Shown here: positions 1-10,439 of the stretch, piece by piece | Layout: the number at the start of each line of letters is the position of its first letter | Position numbering within the stretch: position 1 is the first letter of the stretch | NCBI GenBank assembly: GCA_963576725.1 | Contig: OY755242.1 | Coordinates: 1,626,404 to 1,690,403, forward strand | DNA length: 64,000 bases | From: Azorinus chamasolen | Taxonomy: Eukaryota > Mollusca > Bivalvia > Cardiida > Solecurtidae | Direction: 5' to 3' | The notes under the pieces: model-generated | Database searches by the model: none | What the model was told of the DNA's origin: nothing | Seen by the model: the letters and a program-made list of their open reading frames with translations, nothing else | Position numbers and translations under genes: made by a program

Positions 1-1190
1 AGAATTTTATTCAGATTTGTACATAGTACATCATCTTAGTCACATATAAATCTTCACAAACATATAACACGTGTTAACTAGCTGGTGATAGGATAAACCG
101 TGGAAGTTGAAGAACCAGACAACAAGAGCGTTCTTCTGCTCTCCTCCAATCTTTCCTGTTGGATCATTGATTGCCCTATATGGTAAATGAATGATAAAAC
201 TGACGTAAAGCAAATAAACATAACAAACAATAACCCTACTCACAAATACATGTATTCTCACCGGCTACTGACATAAGTGTAGAAAGTCATTATAGGCATT
301 CACAAGTTTAAAAAAACAGACATCCTAATAATTCAATAATGTTCCGAAGTTGGTTGCCTGACCAATGCACAAATAACATTGCCTAAGCTATAATAATTTG
401 GACAATTTGGATTCTGAATTACAGCCTGTTCGTTTGTATTTTTACGAGCGCTATGCAAAGTATTCGCTGCATAGTTGTTGAAGATTGCCCTCCATCATCG
501 CACAGCAAAGGTTGCGTCTGGAACGACCTACACATTTATGGTGAATGTAGTAGACAGACAAATGACTGCACTTCATGTAACAATTTGAAGCAGATCTCAT
601 ATTTCTAACCAATTTAAGGACTTTGCTTGGGGACTTCTTTCCTGGTTGGGAATCCCACTGTGCTTGTCTTACAACTATAATTAAGGGCGTCCCGATGTCA
701 TGGAGTCATTGCTCCAGTCCCGCATCTCTAATATAGTGGGACGCTGGCGTATGTATCAGCAGGAAAAACCAAATACGTTACGAAGTATTCTGTGTTCTCT
801 GACCAGCTTATAAAACTTGATTTACTTCTTCAGTTGTATGGTCAGACGCTCATCTACTTCATCCACTTAGTACTGGACCTTCTTTGTGTCATTAAAAGTG
901 TTTACTGTTTCTTTCTATTGCCAATGCAATGGTTGACTCTATTTACTTAGAAACCTGTTTAATCGTTATGCTCAGCATCTGATGACCAGATTCTCTACTT
1001 CGATGTCATCACCCAAGTTCTTGATTGATTTTCCCTTTAAAATTCAAACATAATGCATATAATCTTCCATGGCCAAAGATGTTATACCACATTGATAATT
1101 AATTTCTGTTTGAGCAAACTTTATTCTATCTACTATTGCAGCACGATTTTGACTTTGACATTGTTTACACTAGTCAAATTCTTCTGCAAA
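1..1190. other. AT-rich sequence with no clear gene
   Basis: I see no repeat family shared with the rest of the window and no convincing exon, apart from the weak cysteine-rich candidate described separately. Short reading frames are present on both strands but have no recognisable domain. Confidence 0.5.
453..608 (+). CDS. Possible short cysteine-rich exon or small protein (weak)
   Basis: From an ATG at 453 a 51-codon frame runs to a TAA at 606-608. It contains six cysteines (residues 6, 12, 21, 32, 39, 42) and a tryptophan next to the third, in the pattern C-x5-C-x8-C-x10-C-x6-C-x2-C. The frame stays open upstream through a sequence ending 'gaattacag' near 424, which could be a splice acceptor, so this could instead be a terminal exon of a secreted cysteine-rich protein. 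I do not recognise the family. No signal peptide is visible in the frame itself. It could easily be a chance frame; the regular cysteine spacing is the only support. Confidence 0.15.
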   Translation: MQSIRCIVVEDCPPSSHSKGCVWNDLHIYGECSRQTNDCTSCNNLKQISYF

Positions 1191-1452
1191 TTTATTTACA
1201 CTGTTTGTCTTTAAGGGTGGGGATGGAATAAGTGTGAGGTTGGGCGCCCATAAACTGGTTTAACCCCCAGTGACTTTTGTCACTGACCGTTCCAAGGCGG
1301 TACTTCCATCTTCCCCCTATTGTATGTTTGTTTTGTCTTTGAGCGTCTCTTGATGTTTTTATAGTTATGTACATTTGCTGTTTCCTTGTGTTGCTGTTTG
1401 TGCGACTGTTTGTTCTCTATGTGGTGTTTCCTGCATGACTCATTTTTGTATT
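1191..1452 (+). mobile_element. Repeat A fragment (Penelope-like terminal repeat)
   Basis: It begins with 'tttatttacactgtttgtc' and contains the conserved core around 'ggcgcccataaac' and 'accgttccaaggcggtac', ending at 'cctgcatgactcattttt'. The same core occurs near 6405, 7165, 7575, 17310, 32840, 43325, 44020 and 45085. Elsewhere in the window it follows or precedes a reverse transcriptase frame, so I read it as the terminal repeat (pLTR) or 3' region of a Penelope-like element. This copy carries no coding sequence. Confidence 0.7.
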
Positions 1453-2926
1453 CTTTGCGAAGCAATAGAATACAAAGGTGGCGTTCCACAGTCAAACCAT
1501 GTTACCCTCGCCGGCCTGACAAAATAGTGCAAATTACTGATCTGCATTCGATGGATATAAAGGGTGTTTAATAACATGGCATCCGGAACCAATCGTTGTA
1601 TACTATATCTGACATGAAAAAGCTTCGTAACATAAGCTTCGGCTTAGTATGTGCAAAAATCAACAAAACCGACAAAATATAGCAATGTGTAATAAGAAGG
1701 GCGCACGGATATACAAATATCAGTCACATGAAGACATCACGTGATCATAACATGAATGAAAATACTCAATGAATAAAGAAGCGCGAGTCGGATGACCTTA
1801 TGCAAACGATTAGGTAATCACACCCATAACTGCGAGTGGTCAGTGCGATAATAAGCATAGTGGGAAACGGCTGAAGTGTCAGCTGCAACTGTATCATCAA
1901 CTGGATGGAGTGTTAATGTTTTCCCTTATAGATACGCAATTCAATGACAAAGCGAACTTATTCGATATCAGATTGATACCATGCAAAGAATACTGCAGCG
2001 TCTACAACGCTTTGATTGTACTTTTACTGATGTGTTATTATTGCTTATGTTTAGCATATCATGAATTCCTTTATAACAATTATGTTTCAAAATGGATAAC
2101 AGATTGTTGAACATTGTTTTGGAGGTTCCTGCTCATGTTTTGTCATTGTTTGTTGCTTTTGAAAACTCCATACTAAATATCACATTTTATGAATCCAAAC
2201 GAATGTCGTGCAATGCATCATTCTGAAGCTTCTTTTAACCAGAACACACCTGACTAAACTCTGCATTACTTGCTGATAACTCAATGTTTTAATATATTTT
2301 CACTATGTCTTTGCTGTCCAAATGTATCACCAGTACCGATGAAAGATTATTAAGTCCTTGACATGTGCTAATAGATGCATTAGAGACAGTATTGGATGGA
2401 GCAACTCTGATTTCATTGATTCTTTAACGTGTATAGTGTATAGAATTGAAAACTGAAACCCATATCCAGTAACATTTACCTGACATCGGGCCAACCAGTC
2501 CACCTTAGTACCATTTTGAAAGTCTTTAGTATGACCCGACCAGCGATCAAACTCACAACGTCCTGCCCGAAAGCGAACGCAGTACTGACTGAGGTAACTG
2601 AAATGCTGGCCTTAACTTGACCAATGGACAAACTAACGGATGGTCAGACGAAATACGTTTTACTCAAAATTACCTTGAAGTGAAAACAGAATGTCTGTAT
2701 AAGCATGCTTGATATGGTAATCACCATTTTATGCTCCTATATACCCGGTATGTCTCGCAACGTTTATGTTTCCATCTCCTCATACACAAATGGGGGGATT
2801 TGTTTCAAACCTTCACAAATAGGCAACCTTGATATGAAATTAAATTACCATTAAGGGGGAAATGTTTGTTTCTGATATTTTTATCTAGAGTTACAGGTCT
2901 GGGCAACTTCTTCACTATAAAGCAAA
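1453..2926. other. No gene or repeat recognised
   Basis: AT-rich DNA with scattered short frames and no domain or clear repeat. The frame at 1910-2110 has no recognisable motif. Confidence 0.45.
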
Positions 2927-3134
2927 TACAGTAAAACCTCGATTATTCGAATTTTCGTTATAAACGAATTTAGACCCTTTTAGGCAGGTGGCTGCTTAAT
3001 GTATGATGAAAGTCATGCAGAAAGCTCCTAGAGGAGCTTTCTGCATGACTTTCACCATGCATGAAGCTGCCACCTGTCTTAAAAATCGATAATAATACGT
3101 ATTTTAGTGTTCGGATACTCGAGGTTTTACTGTA
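2927..3134. mobile_element. Family M palindromic MITE, complete (208 bp)
   Basis: It begins TACAGTAAAACCTCG and ends CGAGGTTTTACTGTA, so the termini are inverted repeats flanked by TA. The body is an imperfect palindrome: 'gcaggtggctgcttaatg' on the left pairs with 'aagctgccacctgtc' on the right, and the centre is 'aaagctcctagaggagcttt'. Length and termini match copies at 56305-56512 and 60363-60570. The TA target and CAGTAAAACCTC-type terminus suggest a pogo/Tc1-mariner-type non-autonomous transposon. No transposase is present. A frame crossing it is a by-product of the palindrome. Confidence 0.85.
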
Positions 3135-4167
3135 TATGCAGGAAACTTTCACAGATAAACAACTTGATGTGAAGATGGGGAATTGTGTAGTAAGCAAAAT
3201 TACGGAACTTTGGTTTGTTTTTCCTTCACTAAAATGCATACTTGATTAGAGTCAATATCATCATAAGGAAGGAGGGGAGTGGATCCATTTCCTATAGATC
3301 AAGTTGTTATGCTTATGATGAATAATAAATATATAAGAGTATATCATGAATAAGCTAGCTCCGAGTGGTTGATCGGATATTTATAGTTTACCTGCTACAT
3401 ACAAGTTTCATAAAGGGACAAGTTTTACAAAGGGACACTTTTCATAAAGGGACATAATTTAGCCTAAACAATGTCTGGGTTCTGGCTCAAAGGGTTCTCA
3501 TCGTTAACTTTGTCGTTGATATAATGATAGTGAAATGCTGGTGAACTTTTATGGGGCTAACTCTTAAGATATTTCAGTTTTGGCACAATTTGTGTGTATG
3601 AAAGATTTAAAAGAGACATGACTCTGACAATTTGCATTAAGAGATGCTAGATGTAAGGGTTCTAGTCTGAAGTCAATTCATTGCCATCGTTACTGTGAAT
3701 ATACACATGAAGTTTTATGAACCTAGTTATAAAGATGATGAAGGTATGCAAAACTCCGGAGAATTTTTACTTCCGTAAAATACATATGAATGTAAACACA
3801 ATTCCATGTACATATGAGCAAGCATTTACATAATATAAACCACTTTTTGTGAAAAAATAAAAAACATAGATAAAATGTGTGTAACTACAGCTACAAGCCT
3901 TTCAATTTTCAAGAAGATACAGGGTGTAACAAGAGAGAGACATCAGTTTGAAATTTAATGATGTCTTTTCTTTAATGCTAGATTTAGAAAACACTATTTT
4001 TACGATAGGTTTAAAATTGGTGAAAAAATACAAAAATCTACCACCGATTTACTGCTATCACATATTTTCTGATTCTAGACATTTATATCTTACCAAAAAA
4101 CATTGATAGCATTATTCCCCAAAGATGGTACCGATGGCCAAATTTTGGGCCTCTGGCTCATGGCCTT
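3135..4167. other. No gene recognised
   Basis: Near 3410-3460 the phrase 'aaagggaca' recurs three times with short spacers, a local degenerate repeat. Nothing else could be identified. Confidence 0.4.
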
Positions 4168-5605
4168 GTACTTCATTATCAGTGTTGTTATACTTCCTGA
4201 TCCATCGAGATCATGAATTTCAGTACTTTTTATTCTGAAAACTAAATACCGCTTAAGCCGGTGCTAGAGGGCGTGAGCAGTGTTACACTTTCAATTACTG
4301 CTCATGAACAGACTCAACAAAACCGAGTCTGCAAGTTTCTCCTTTTGTGTTGAAATGTTTGCTTTCGGGGGATCACCTCTCTTCAGAAGTTTTAGTTGTA
4401 AACAGTATATTTATACGCTCGAAAAAATTCAGTTCTCTGTATCAAGGCACTTAACTGACGACTGGTCCAACATATTTATCGAAACCAACCGGTATTCTGA
4501 TGCTTAAAACGTCATCTGCTTAACCGATTGCAGTGCACCACGTTACAACTAATTTGAATCGCTCGCATGCCCTGCCGTCAAATTTGAAGGGCAATATATA
4601 CCGTAGTTTTGCACTCCGTCCATCTGCCAGTTCGTCAGTTTGTCAATCAGTCAGAGTTCAAGATACAGTCCCGTCACTTTAATAAAAATAATAAAATCAA
4701 GGAGTGTGCTGACGTCATAATATAACAAGAAATATATTTTAAAAAGATATTCAGCGGCATTCAAATATTGACATAATGTACAAAACAATAATGGTACTAA
4801 ATCTCTGCCATATTAAATTCAATGTGGGGAGATTTTATAGTACAGGGAACTAGATCCATGAAGGGTTGCTTGTTATTATACTAGCAGACAGGCGTGTAGC
4901 GGAAATGACTTAAACAAAAGGCAGATCTATTTCATTTAATATACTTTATGTTTCTGTCTTTTTGTCAGTGAATTCGGAGGAGATGATATTTAAATATACT
5001 GCAATGAGTTGGAGCCTTGGTCTGTCTGCATATTTTGTTTAAGGCGATTATAATGTATGAAAAGAATAAGCGAACGTGTAGTAGAAACAATTATTGAAAA
5101 ATTTCAAGTAATGTTATAGGAAATCATTATTAAAATGTACACGAAATGCAAAACAACGACAACAGCACTGCAAAGATGTATTTGGATGACCGTCGGAAAA
5201 TATCTGAAGCACGTTCGGAGTACTATGAATAATGTTTTTGCGCGTTAAAATTAATTCATATTTTGAAGCGGGTATATTTATATTGATATGAACATAACAA
5301 ATTGAATGCACTTTAACGTATATAGAATGTAGTTTTTGTTCGTGCAGAGTCTTTAATTACTGTTCGGCAGCCAGAGTATAAATTCTGAAAGGGGGTGATC
5401 CCCGAGAGCAAAAATTGCAACACAAAAAGAGAAAATTGCAGACTCGGTTTTATTGAGTCTGTTCATGAACAGTAATTGAAAGTGCAACACTGCTCACGCC
5501 CCCTTGCACCGGCTTAAGCGGTATTCAATTTTCAGAACAAGAATTACTGAAATTCATGATCTCGAAGGATCAGGAAGGTATAACAACACTGAGAATGAAG
5601 TACGG
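4168..5605. mobile_element. Fold-back element with ~220-bp inverted arms
   Basis: The left arm, about 4168-4390 ('gtacttcattatcagtgttg' onward), is repeated in reverse complement at about 5382-5605, ending 'cactgagaatgaagtac'. Both arms include 'ccgcttaagccggtgc' and 'gactcaacaaaaccgagtct' or their complements. Roughly 1 kb separates them, and much of that is a copy of repeat D. This is the architecture of a fold-back or long-TIR DNA transposon without a transposase. The frame at 4280-4507 lies in the arm and is not a credible gene. Confidence 0.65.
4725..5365 (+). repeat. Repeat D, copy 1 (truncated)
   Basis: It starts 'acaagaaatatattttaaaa' and aligns by eye with 8548 onward and 38531 onward, including 'attcagcggcattcaaatat' and 'gaagggttgcttgttatt'. 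It lies inside the fold-back element at 4168-5605 and stops near the right arm, so only about the first third of the full repeat is present. Confidence 0.65.
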
Positions 5606-5655
5606 GGCGACGTTTTACGGCCGCCACACAAGCACTTAACACCTGCTGTTATGAA
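5582..5655 (+). repeat. Short direct repeat, partner at 6703-6778
   Basis: 'cggccgccacacaagcactt' and its flanks reappear at 6703-6778 as 'gggccgccacacagacactt' in the same orientation. It directly abuts the right arm of the fold-back element, so it may be the flank or an outer part of a related element. Confidence 0.5.
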
Positions 5656-5850
5656 GATTATAAATTCTGAACGGGGGTGATGTACTTGAAATAAAATGAA
5701 TATACATGTTGAAATAAATACAAAGAAACAAAATTAAAAAAGTGCTTCAAACACGTACATGTAAATGTATATAATAAAATATCTGATATGTAATAATATG
5801 TTCTTGACAAATCAAGTACACATGAATATTATAATTAAAAACAATCAATT

Positions 5851-5925
5851 GACTTCAATTAGATTCGAACCTGCAACCGCATAGATGACAAGCGAATATC
5901 TTTCCACTGCGCCACAGTTTAGTCT
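5851..5925 (-). repeat. tRNA-like sequence (degenerate; SINE head or tRNA pseudogene)
   Basis: Read on the minus strand it has an A-box-like 'tggcgcagtgg' (complement of 5903-5913) and a B-box-like 'ggttcgaatc' (complement of 5862-5871) at normal tRNA spacing. The acceptor arms do not pair cleanly, so a functional tRNA is unlikely. A tRNA-derived SINE head or a decayed tRNA fits best. Confidence 0.45.
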
Positions 5926-6404
5926 GTATTGGTCGAAGACATTCGAGTATAGCCGGAACCGTTAACGGAAATTGATCAGTCTCAGTTGTAAATGGTCCGA
6001 CAATACTCTATAAATCACCTCATTATTTCAAAGGATATCACATACCCCTAACTTCGTGTTCATCCTCATAAGAAAAATCAACTGAAAGGAACTCGTCACG
6101 GCAAAATTTGTCGAAAATTCTATGGTTGGATATATTTGATATATACATTTGAAAGGGAAAAATGATATCAGATTCTCTACAATGCTCAGTTCATCAATGC
6201 AGGAATATCTGTCAAGATGAATCGTAAGATGGCACAATATGGAAAAATAGTCAAACAGGGAGCGCCACACACGAAATGACACCGCACCAAACACCATCAA
6301 ACAAGAAACGGTATGACCACAAGACAAAACATAACACGACACATATCGAGACGAAAAACATTAAACGTTAAGCATATTAGATAACAAAATTGACCATAGG
6401 CTGA

Positions 6405-6512
6405 AAGCGGGAGTACCGCCTTGGAACGGTCAGTAACTAAAATAGGCTACGGGGGGACTTAAACCTGGTTTACGGGTACCCAACCTCGTCCTTATCCCAC
6501 CTTCACCAAAGT
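6405..6512 (-). mobile_element. Repeat A core fragment (Penelope-like terminal repeat)
   Basis: Reverse-complement copy of the repeat A core: 'agtaccgccttggaacggtc', then a run of G, then 'cccaacctc' and 'cttatcccac'. It is diverged from the other copies. Confidence 0.65.
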
Positions 6513-6702
6513 CATAATGTTTTGATATCATTCCTACTGCTAACATCCGGATATGAATTCGAAGGGAATGTAGAAGTTGTGTATTTATCCCAAAATCTTT
6601 TTATCGAGCGTATCACGACAAGTTTACAAGCCTCTTTTGCAAGCGGAACCAGTTTTTTCAAATCCAAAAGCACTGACATTGATGATAGAATAATCAGAAT
6701 AT

Positions 6703-6778
6703 ATAACAACACTTAGAATAAAGGACGGGCGACTTTTTAGGGCCGCCACACAGACACTTAACATCTACTGTTGTGAAG
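6703..6778 (+). repeat. Short direct repeat, partner at 5582-5655
   Basis: Second copy of the 75-bp sequence containing 'ggccgccacac' and 'acttaac'. The intervening 1 kb includes the tRNA-like sequence and a repeat A fragment. Confidence 0.5.
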
Positions 6779-6824
6779 TAAATAAATTGTGATAGGACGA
6801 GATCCTTCCAAATGGAAAATTAGT

Positions 6825-7153
6825 AATGTCAAGCAGGCGAAGTCACATATAAGACGCAACCACCACCAAAACACCGATAGATAGCATCACACACACATAC
6901 GCAAGCACGTACGCAAAATCACTCTAGCTTTACAAATAGTGTAAATAAAGGTATTCCAGCCGGACTTACCCACAACATAGACGACGGTGAACACAGGACA
7001 AAATGTAAAACATAGCATAATAACTGTGACAATTAGCCAAATATGTACTCTGCTGAAGTCAGAGCACCTGCAGGGAAGCCGACAGGAAAACAGTAATACA
7101 TGAGTCTGGTAAGCTCATCCCGTATCCGAGTTTAAGAGTATACCATCATAGAG
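6825..7153 (-). mobile_element. Penelope-like terminal repeat, outer copy
   Basis: It aligns with 7640-7929 on the same strand. Both contain 'gtgtaaataaaggtat', 'cacaacatagacgac', 'cctgcagggaagccg' or close variants, and 'gagtataccatcatagagta'. On the minus strand this is the second of two tandem terminal-repeat copies downstream of the reverse transcriptase C-terminus at 7920-8082. Confidence 0.65.
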
Positions 7154-7164
7154 TACTACCCATC

Positions 7165-7929
7165 CAATAGGGGATGGAAGTGCAGCCTTGGAACAGTCGG
7201 TGACAATAGACACTTGGGGTTTAAACCGGTTTAGGGGCGCCCAACCTCTCACTTATTCCATCTCCCCCTGTTGTATGAAAATGTAGTAAAGTCAAGCAGG
7301 AAAATCCACACACAAAACGCCATCATCACCAAAACACATACTGAAAGCATAGCAATTTATACTCATACACACACATACAGTAGAAAGTCACATACAAGAC
7401 GCAATCACCTCCAACACATCAATAGACAGCATGTCACACACACACAACCAAACACACGCAAACACACGAGAAGAACACAGAAAACACCAACAAATATACG
7501 AGCACCAGAGACAAACATGAACAAAACACAAGCACAAGGGCACAAGACAAACAAAAGGAAGGATGACAAAGAGAGAACCGCCTTGGCACGGTCAGTAGCA
7601 AAATCACCACCGGGAGTTTAAACCGGTTTTAAGGACGTCCTAACCTCACACTTATCTCAAAGAAACCCTAGCTAAACAAACATTGTAAATAAAGGTATCC
7701 CCGCCGGACTTCCCCACAACATAGACGACAGTAATCACAGTACAAAATGTAAAGCATAGCATAACAATTGCGAAAGTCTGTCAAATATGTACTCAACGAC
7801 TTTGCTGAAGGCAGAGCAACTGCAGGGAAGCCGTTAAGGGCACGACGGAGAAAATGTAATACATGAGTCTGGTAAGCTCATCCCATTTCTGGGTTTAAGA
7901 GTATACCATCATAGAGTACTACCCTAGGC
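7165..7929 (-). mobile_element. Penelope-like terminal repeat / 3' region, inner copy
   Basis: Immediately downstream, on the minus strand, of the reverse transcriptase C-terminal fragment. It contains two repeat A cores (about 7165-7265 and 7575-7665) and a CA-rich stretch (7270-7560) matching the GT-rich stretch of the plus-strand copy at 43400-43620. The 116-aa frame through the CA-rich part (7271-7621) is threonine/histidine-rich low complexity and not a gene. Confidence 0.65.
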
Positions 7930-8082
7930 CTGTCATCGAGCAAGCAAAGAGGAAAGCGTAGCGACCGACTGTAAAGGGGTCGATAACCAAACATGCAATG
8001 TGTTGCAATATAATAGGGTCATAACCTTTCTTCCTAAAAGTTTTAATGCGTTTAATAAACAAATCTTGAAAATGGATATGAC
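7920..8082 (-). pseudogene. Penelope-like reverse transcriptase, C-terminal fragment
   Basis: The minus strand encodes a tail nearly identical to that at 42900-43066, including the phrases 'KKGYDPIILQ', 'ACLVIDPFTVG' and 'AMTG' or 'SMTG'. The fragment is 5'-truncated exactly where a plus-strand Penelope-like element begins at 8083, giving a head-to-head junction. No catalytic motifs remain. Confidence 0.65.
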
Positions 8083-8210
8083 CATGTATGTTTGTTTTGT
8101 CTTTGTGCGTCTGTTGATGTTTTTATAGTTATGTACATTTGCTGTTTCCTTGTGTTGCTGTTCGGGCGACTGTTTATTCTGTATGTGGTGTTTCCTGCAT
8201 GGCTCATTTT
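8083..8210 (+). mobile_element. Repeat A tail upstream of reverse transcriptase
   Basis: 'tgtatgtttgttttgtcttt' through 'cctgcatggctcattttt' matches the end of repeat A copies at 1320-1452 and 32955-33090. It directly precedes reverse transcriptase coding sequence. Terminal-repeat sequence both before (here) and after (43067 on) the coding region fits the partly tandem organisation of Penelope-like elements. Confidence 0.6.
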
Positions 8211-8547
8211 TATATATTTTCTACTTTGTACTGCATTCCGAAACTACATAAAAACCCTTATAAGGCGCGTTTTATTGCCAACTCTAGCTATTGTACCACT
8301 ATTAAAATATCTAAACTTTTGACGTCCTGTCTTACTACGATCAAAGAACATGTAAACTTTTACTGTGATAAAATATATGAAAATTCTGGTATTAATGTTT
8401 TTGGTCCATAAAAAATCAAATGATGTTCTAACTAAACTTGAAAACGAACAGTTTAACATTTCTTCACTGAGCTCTTATGATTTCTCTACACTCTATACTA
8501 CTCTACCTCACCATCTTACAAAGGATAAACTGATTAAATTAACAGAA
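8211..8547 (+). pseudogene. Penelope-like reverse transcriptase, N-terminal part of the domain (broken)
   Basis: Frame 8139-8411 encodes 'CIPKLHKNPYKARFIANS', the PKxHK...R conserved start of Penelope-type reverse transcriptases, then 'KLLTSCLTTIKEHV'. A frameshift leads to a second frame (8365-8565) encoding 'SSYDFSTLYTTLPHHL', which carries the first catalytic aspartate. The reading frame is interrupted at about 8548 by repeat D and resumes at about 10440. Cellular role if intact: reverse transcription in retrotransposition. This copy cannot be expressed as one protein. Penelope assignment is from motif memory, not a search. Confidence 0.7.
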
Positions 8548-10439
8548 ACAAGAAATATTTTTTAAAAAAGATGTTCAGCGGCATTCAAATATTGACATAA
8601 CGTACAAAACAATCTCTGCAATATTGATTTCAATGTTTGGAGAGTCTACTAGTACAGATAACTAGATCTATGAAGGGCTGCTTGTTATTATACTGGCAGA
8701 GAAGCATGCAATGAAAATAAATTGGAGTAGAAGAAGCAGTTATTGAAATATTTCAAGTTGCTTTTATAGGAAATCACTTTTAAAATGTACGATGTCAAAG
8801 TAATGTTTTAAAACTATCTCAAGTTAATTCTTTAGTTTACCAATTATAAAATGTAAATGAAAGCGCTTATATTTGGATTGATATGAAGATAAGAAATTGA
8901 ATACACTTTAAAGGGGATGTCCCTACATTTGACGCGTTTCAGAAAACACTTAAAATATACAGAACTCATTTGTTTATATGCTGAAAAGTAGTACAAATGT
9001 ATATCACAAAAAGCCCCATCCAATTATCGTTTATAATGACAAAACATACATGTGTTTGATATCGCCGATCCCGGTTTTACACCCCGATGTTTCAGTTTAA
9101 TTCGGATTGAATTTTAGTCTCGTAACTGTTCGCCCTATTCGCGGTTCTCCGACCACTTCCGAGAAAGCTATTACGTACACAATGGAGGGGTCGGGTGATC
9201 ATCGGCAAAACGCGGAAGAATCTACGGAAAAGGCCAATAATATTGTGTTGTAGAACAAAAATTATCAGTTATTGATGAAATCGGTTTATTTGTATCACAT
9301 GGGCATTTTTCGATACAAGTTCAAATTGGGAACCTTCATAATAATGATAGAGCATAACAAATACCAAGTTTTATGGTATTATTGAAAATATGCGATCATT
9401 GTAGGGACCTCCTCTTTAAAGCATAAAGTTTTTGTTTGTGCAAAGTCTGCAATTCCTTAAAGAACGGAATTTATTTAGCCTAGATCAACGCTTTGATCGA
9501 CTTGTGTGCATCATCATTAATGACATCATTAACTGAATCTACATGTATTTTTAAAACAATATAAAGTTAGCAACTTCAACCTACGTCTATGAGCCCAAGC
9601 CCCATGTGATAGAGCCGTAGCAGTAGCCTTAAGTAAGTAGCTTTATATCAAAGAGAGTCAACAACGGAGCATCGGTGCTGTGGTCGGGGATAGTAATTAA
9701 TACTATTAATACCACTACTCTAATACACTAAACAACCCTTTATTTCCTATAGTACTGCCTGTGATTTATGGTGGTTTCGGTAAACTACCTGTTCGTCAAA
9801 GTGGAAAAAAATGTTGTATTAATTGATAGCAAAATGATAGTAAAAGTTTGAAAGTTTAATAGTGGTTTCGACAAACTGGTGATATTGCTCAGCAACCATT
9901 ACCATGAGGTGATAAGTTGATAACTATCAGTACATCAGTACTTTGATTTTATGGGAATTTCCAGGTCTTAAACTCTTTTTTAAGAACAGAACTTTCGACA
10001 GTCGACAGTCTTCGGTCCCATGCTAAATATCTGCGTAAATAATGATTTTCTGTACTATATGACGTTTAAACTGAACTCTAAGAAGTTTACAGAACATGTC
10101 TGTGTAACATGATGCCTTGCATGTGTTGTGATTATGTTAATTATTGCATTGAATTCAATTTGCGAGGCCGAAGCAGCTAATTATCATAAAACATCGTGTT
10201 TTGAAATAACTACAATGTCGCAAGATTCGACACGTTAGCAGACTGTATATCAGAATTTTACATAGTTTGGCAATGTGTAGAGGCATGTAAAAAGGTTGAA
10301 TGCCAGTCAAGGTATTCACTAATGAAAATACAGTTTACTACTAAATACTCGTAGGTCATATGCAAATTACAATGTAACATAGTTTCTCATAGTGGTAAAA
10401 CTAGAACAAAAGTGAAAATAGACAGCTAGCTGCTGAAAA
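8548..10439 (+). repeat. Repeat D, copy 2 (inserted in the reverse transcriptase)
   Basis: It starts 'acaagaaatatttttt' and ends 'gacagctagctgctgaaaa'. It aligns with 38531-40299 across its length, for example 'gtgtgcatcatcatta', 'ggtgctgtggtcggggatag' and 'tatggtggtttcgg'. It contains a 516-bp insertion (8906-9421) absent from copies 1 and 3. The inner ends share a short 'ttcagcgg' inverted repeat, which could hint at a hAT-type element, but I could not find a convincing 8-bp target duplication. No coding capacity was seen. Confidence 0.7.
8906..9421. mobile_element. Nested TIR element (516 bp) within repeat D
   Basis: Left end 'ctttaaaggggatgtcccta' and right end 'gtagggacctcctctttaaag' are imperfect inverted repeats of about 26 bp. 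The homologous position in repeat D copy 3 (near 38910) reads straight through as 'cactttaaataaagcata', an empty site. The insertion is flanked by CTTTAAA/TTTAAA on both sides, consistent with duplication of a TTTAAA-like target. No transposase. Confidence 0.65.

Noticed and set aside
7271..7621. 116-codon open frame
   Set aside because: Thr/His-rich low complexity from the CA-rich tail of repeat A on the opposite strand.
8548..10439. Repeat D as a Helitron
   Set aside because: A palindrome (agctagct) lies close to the 3' end, but the 5' end does not begin with TC and the A/T insertion signature was not convincing.
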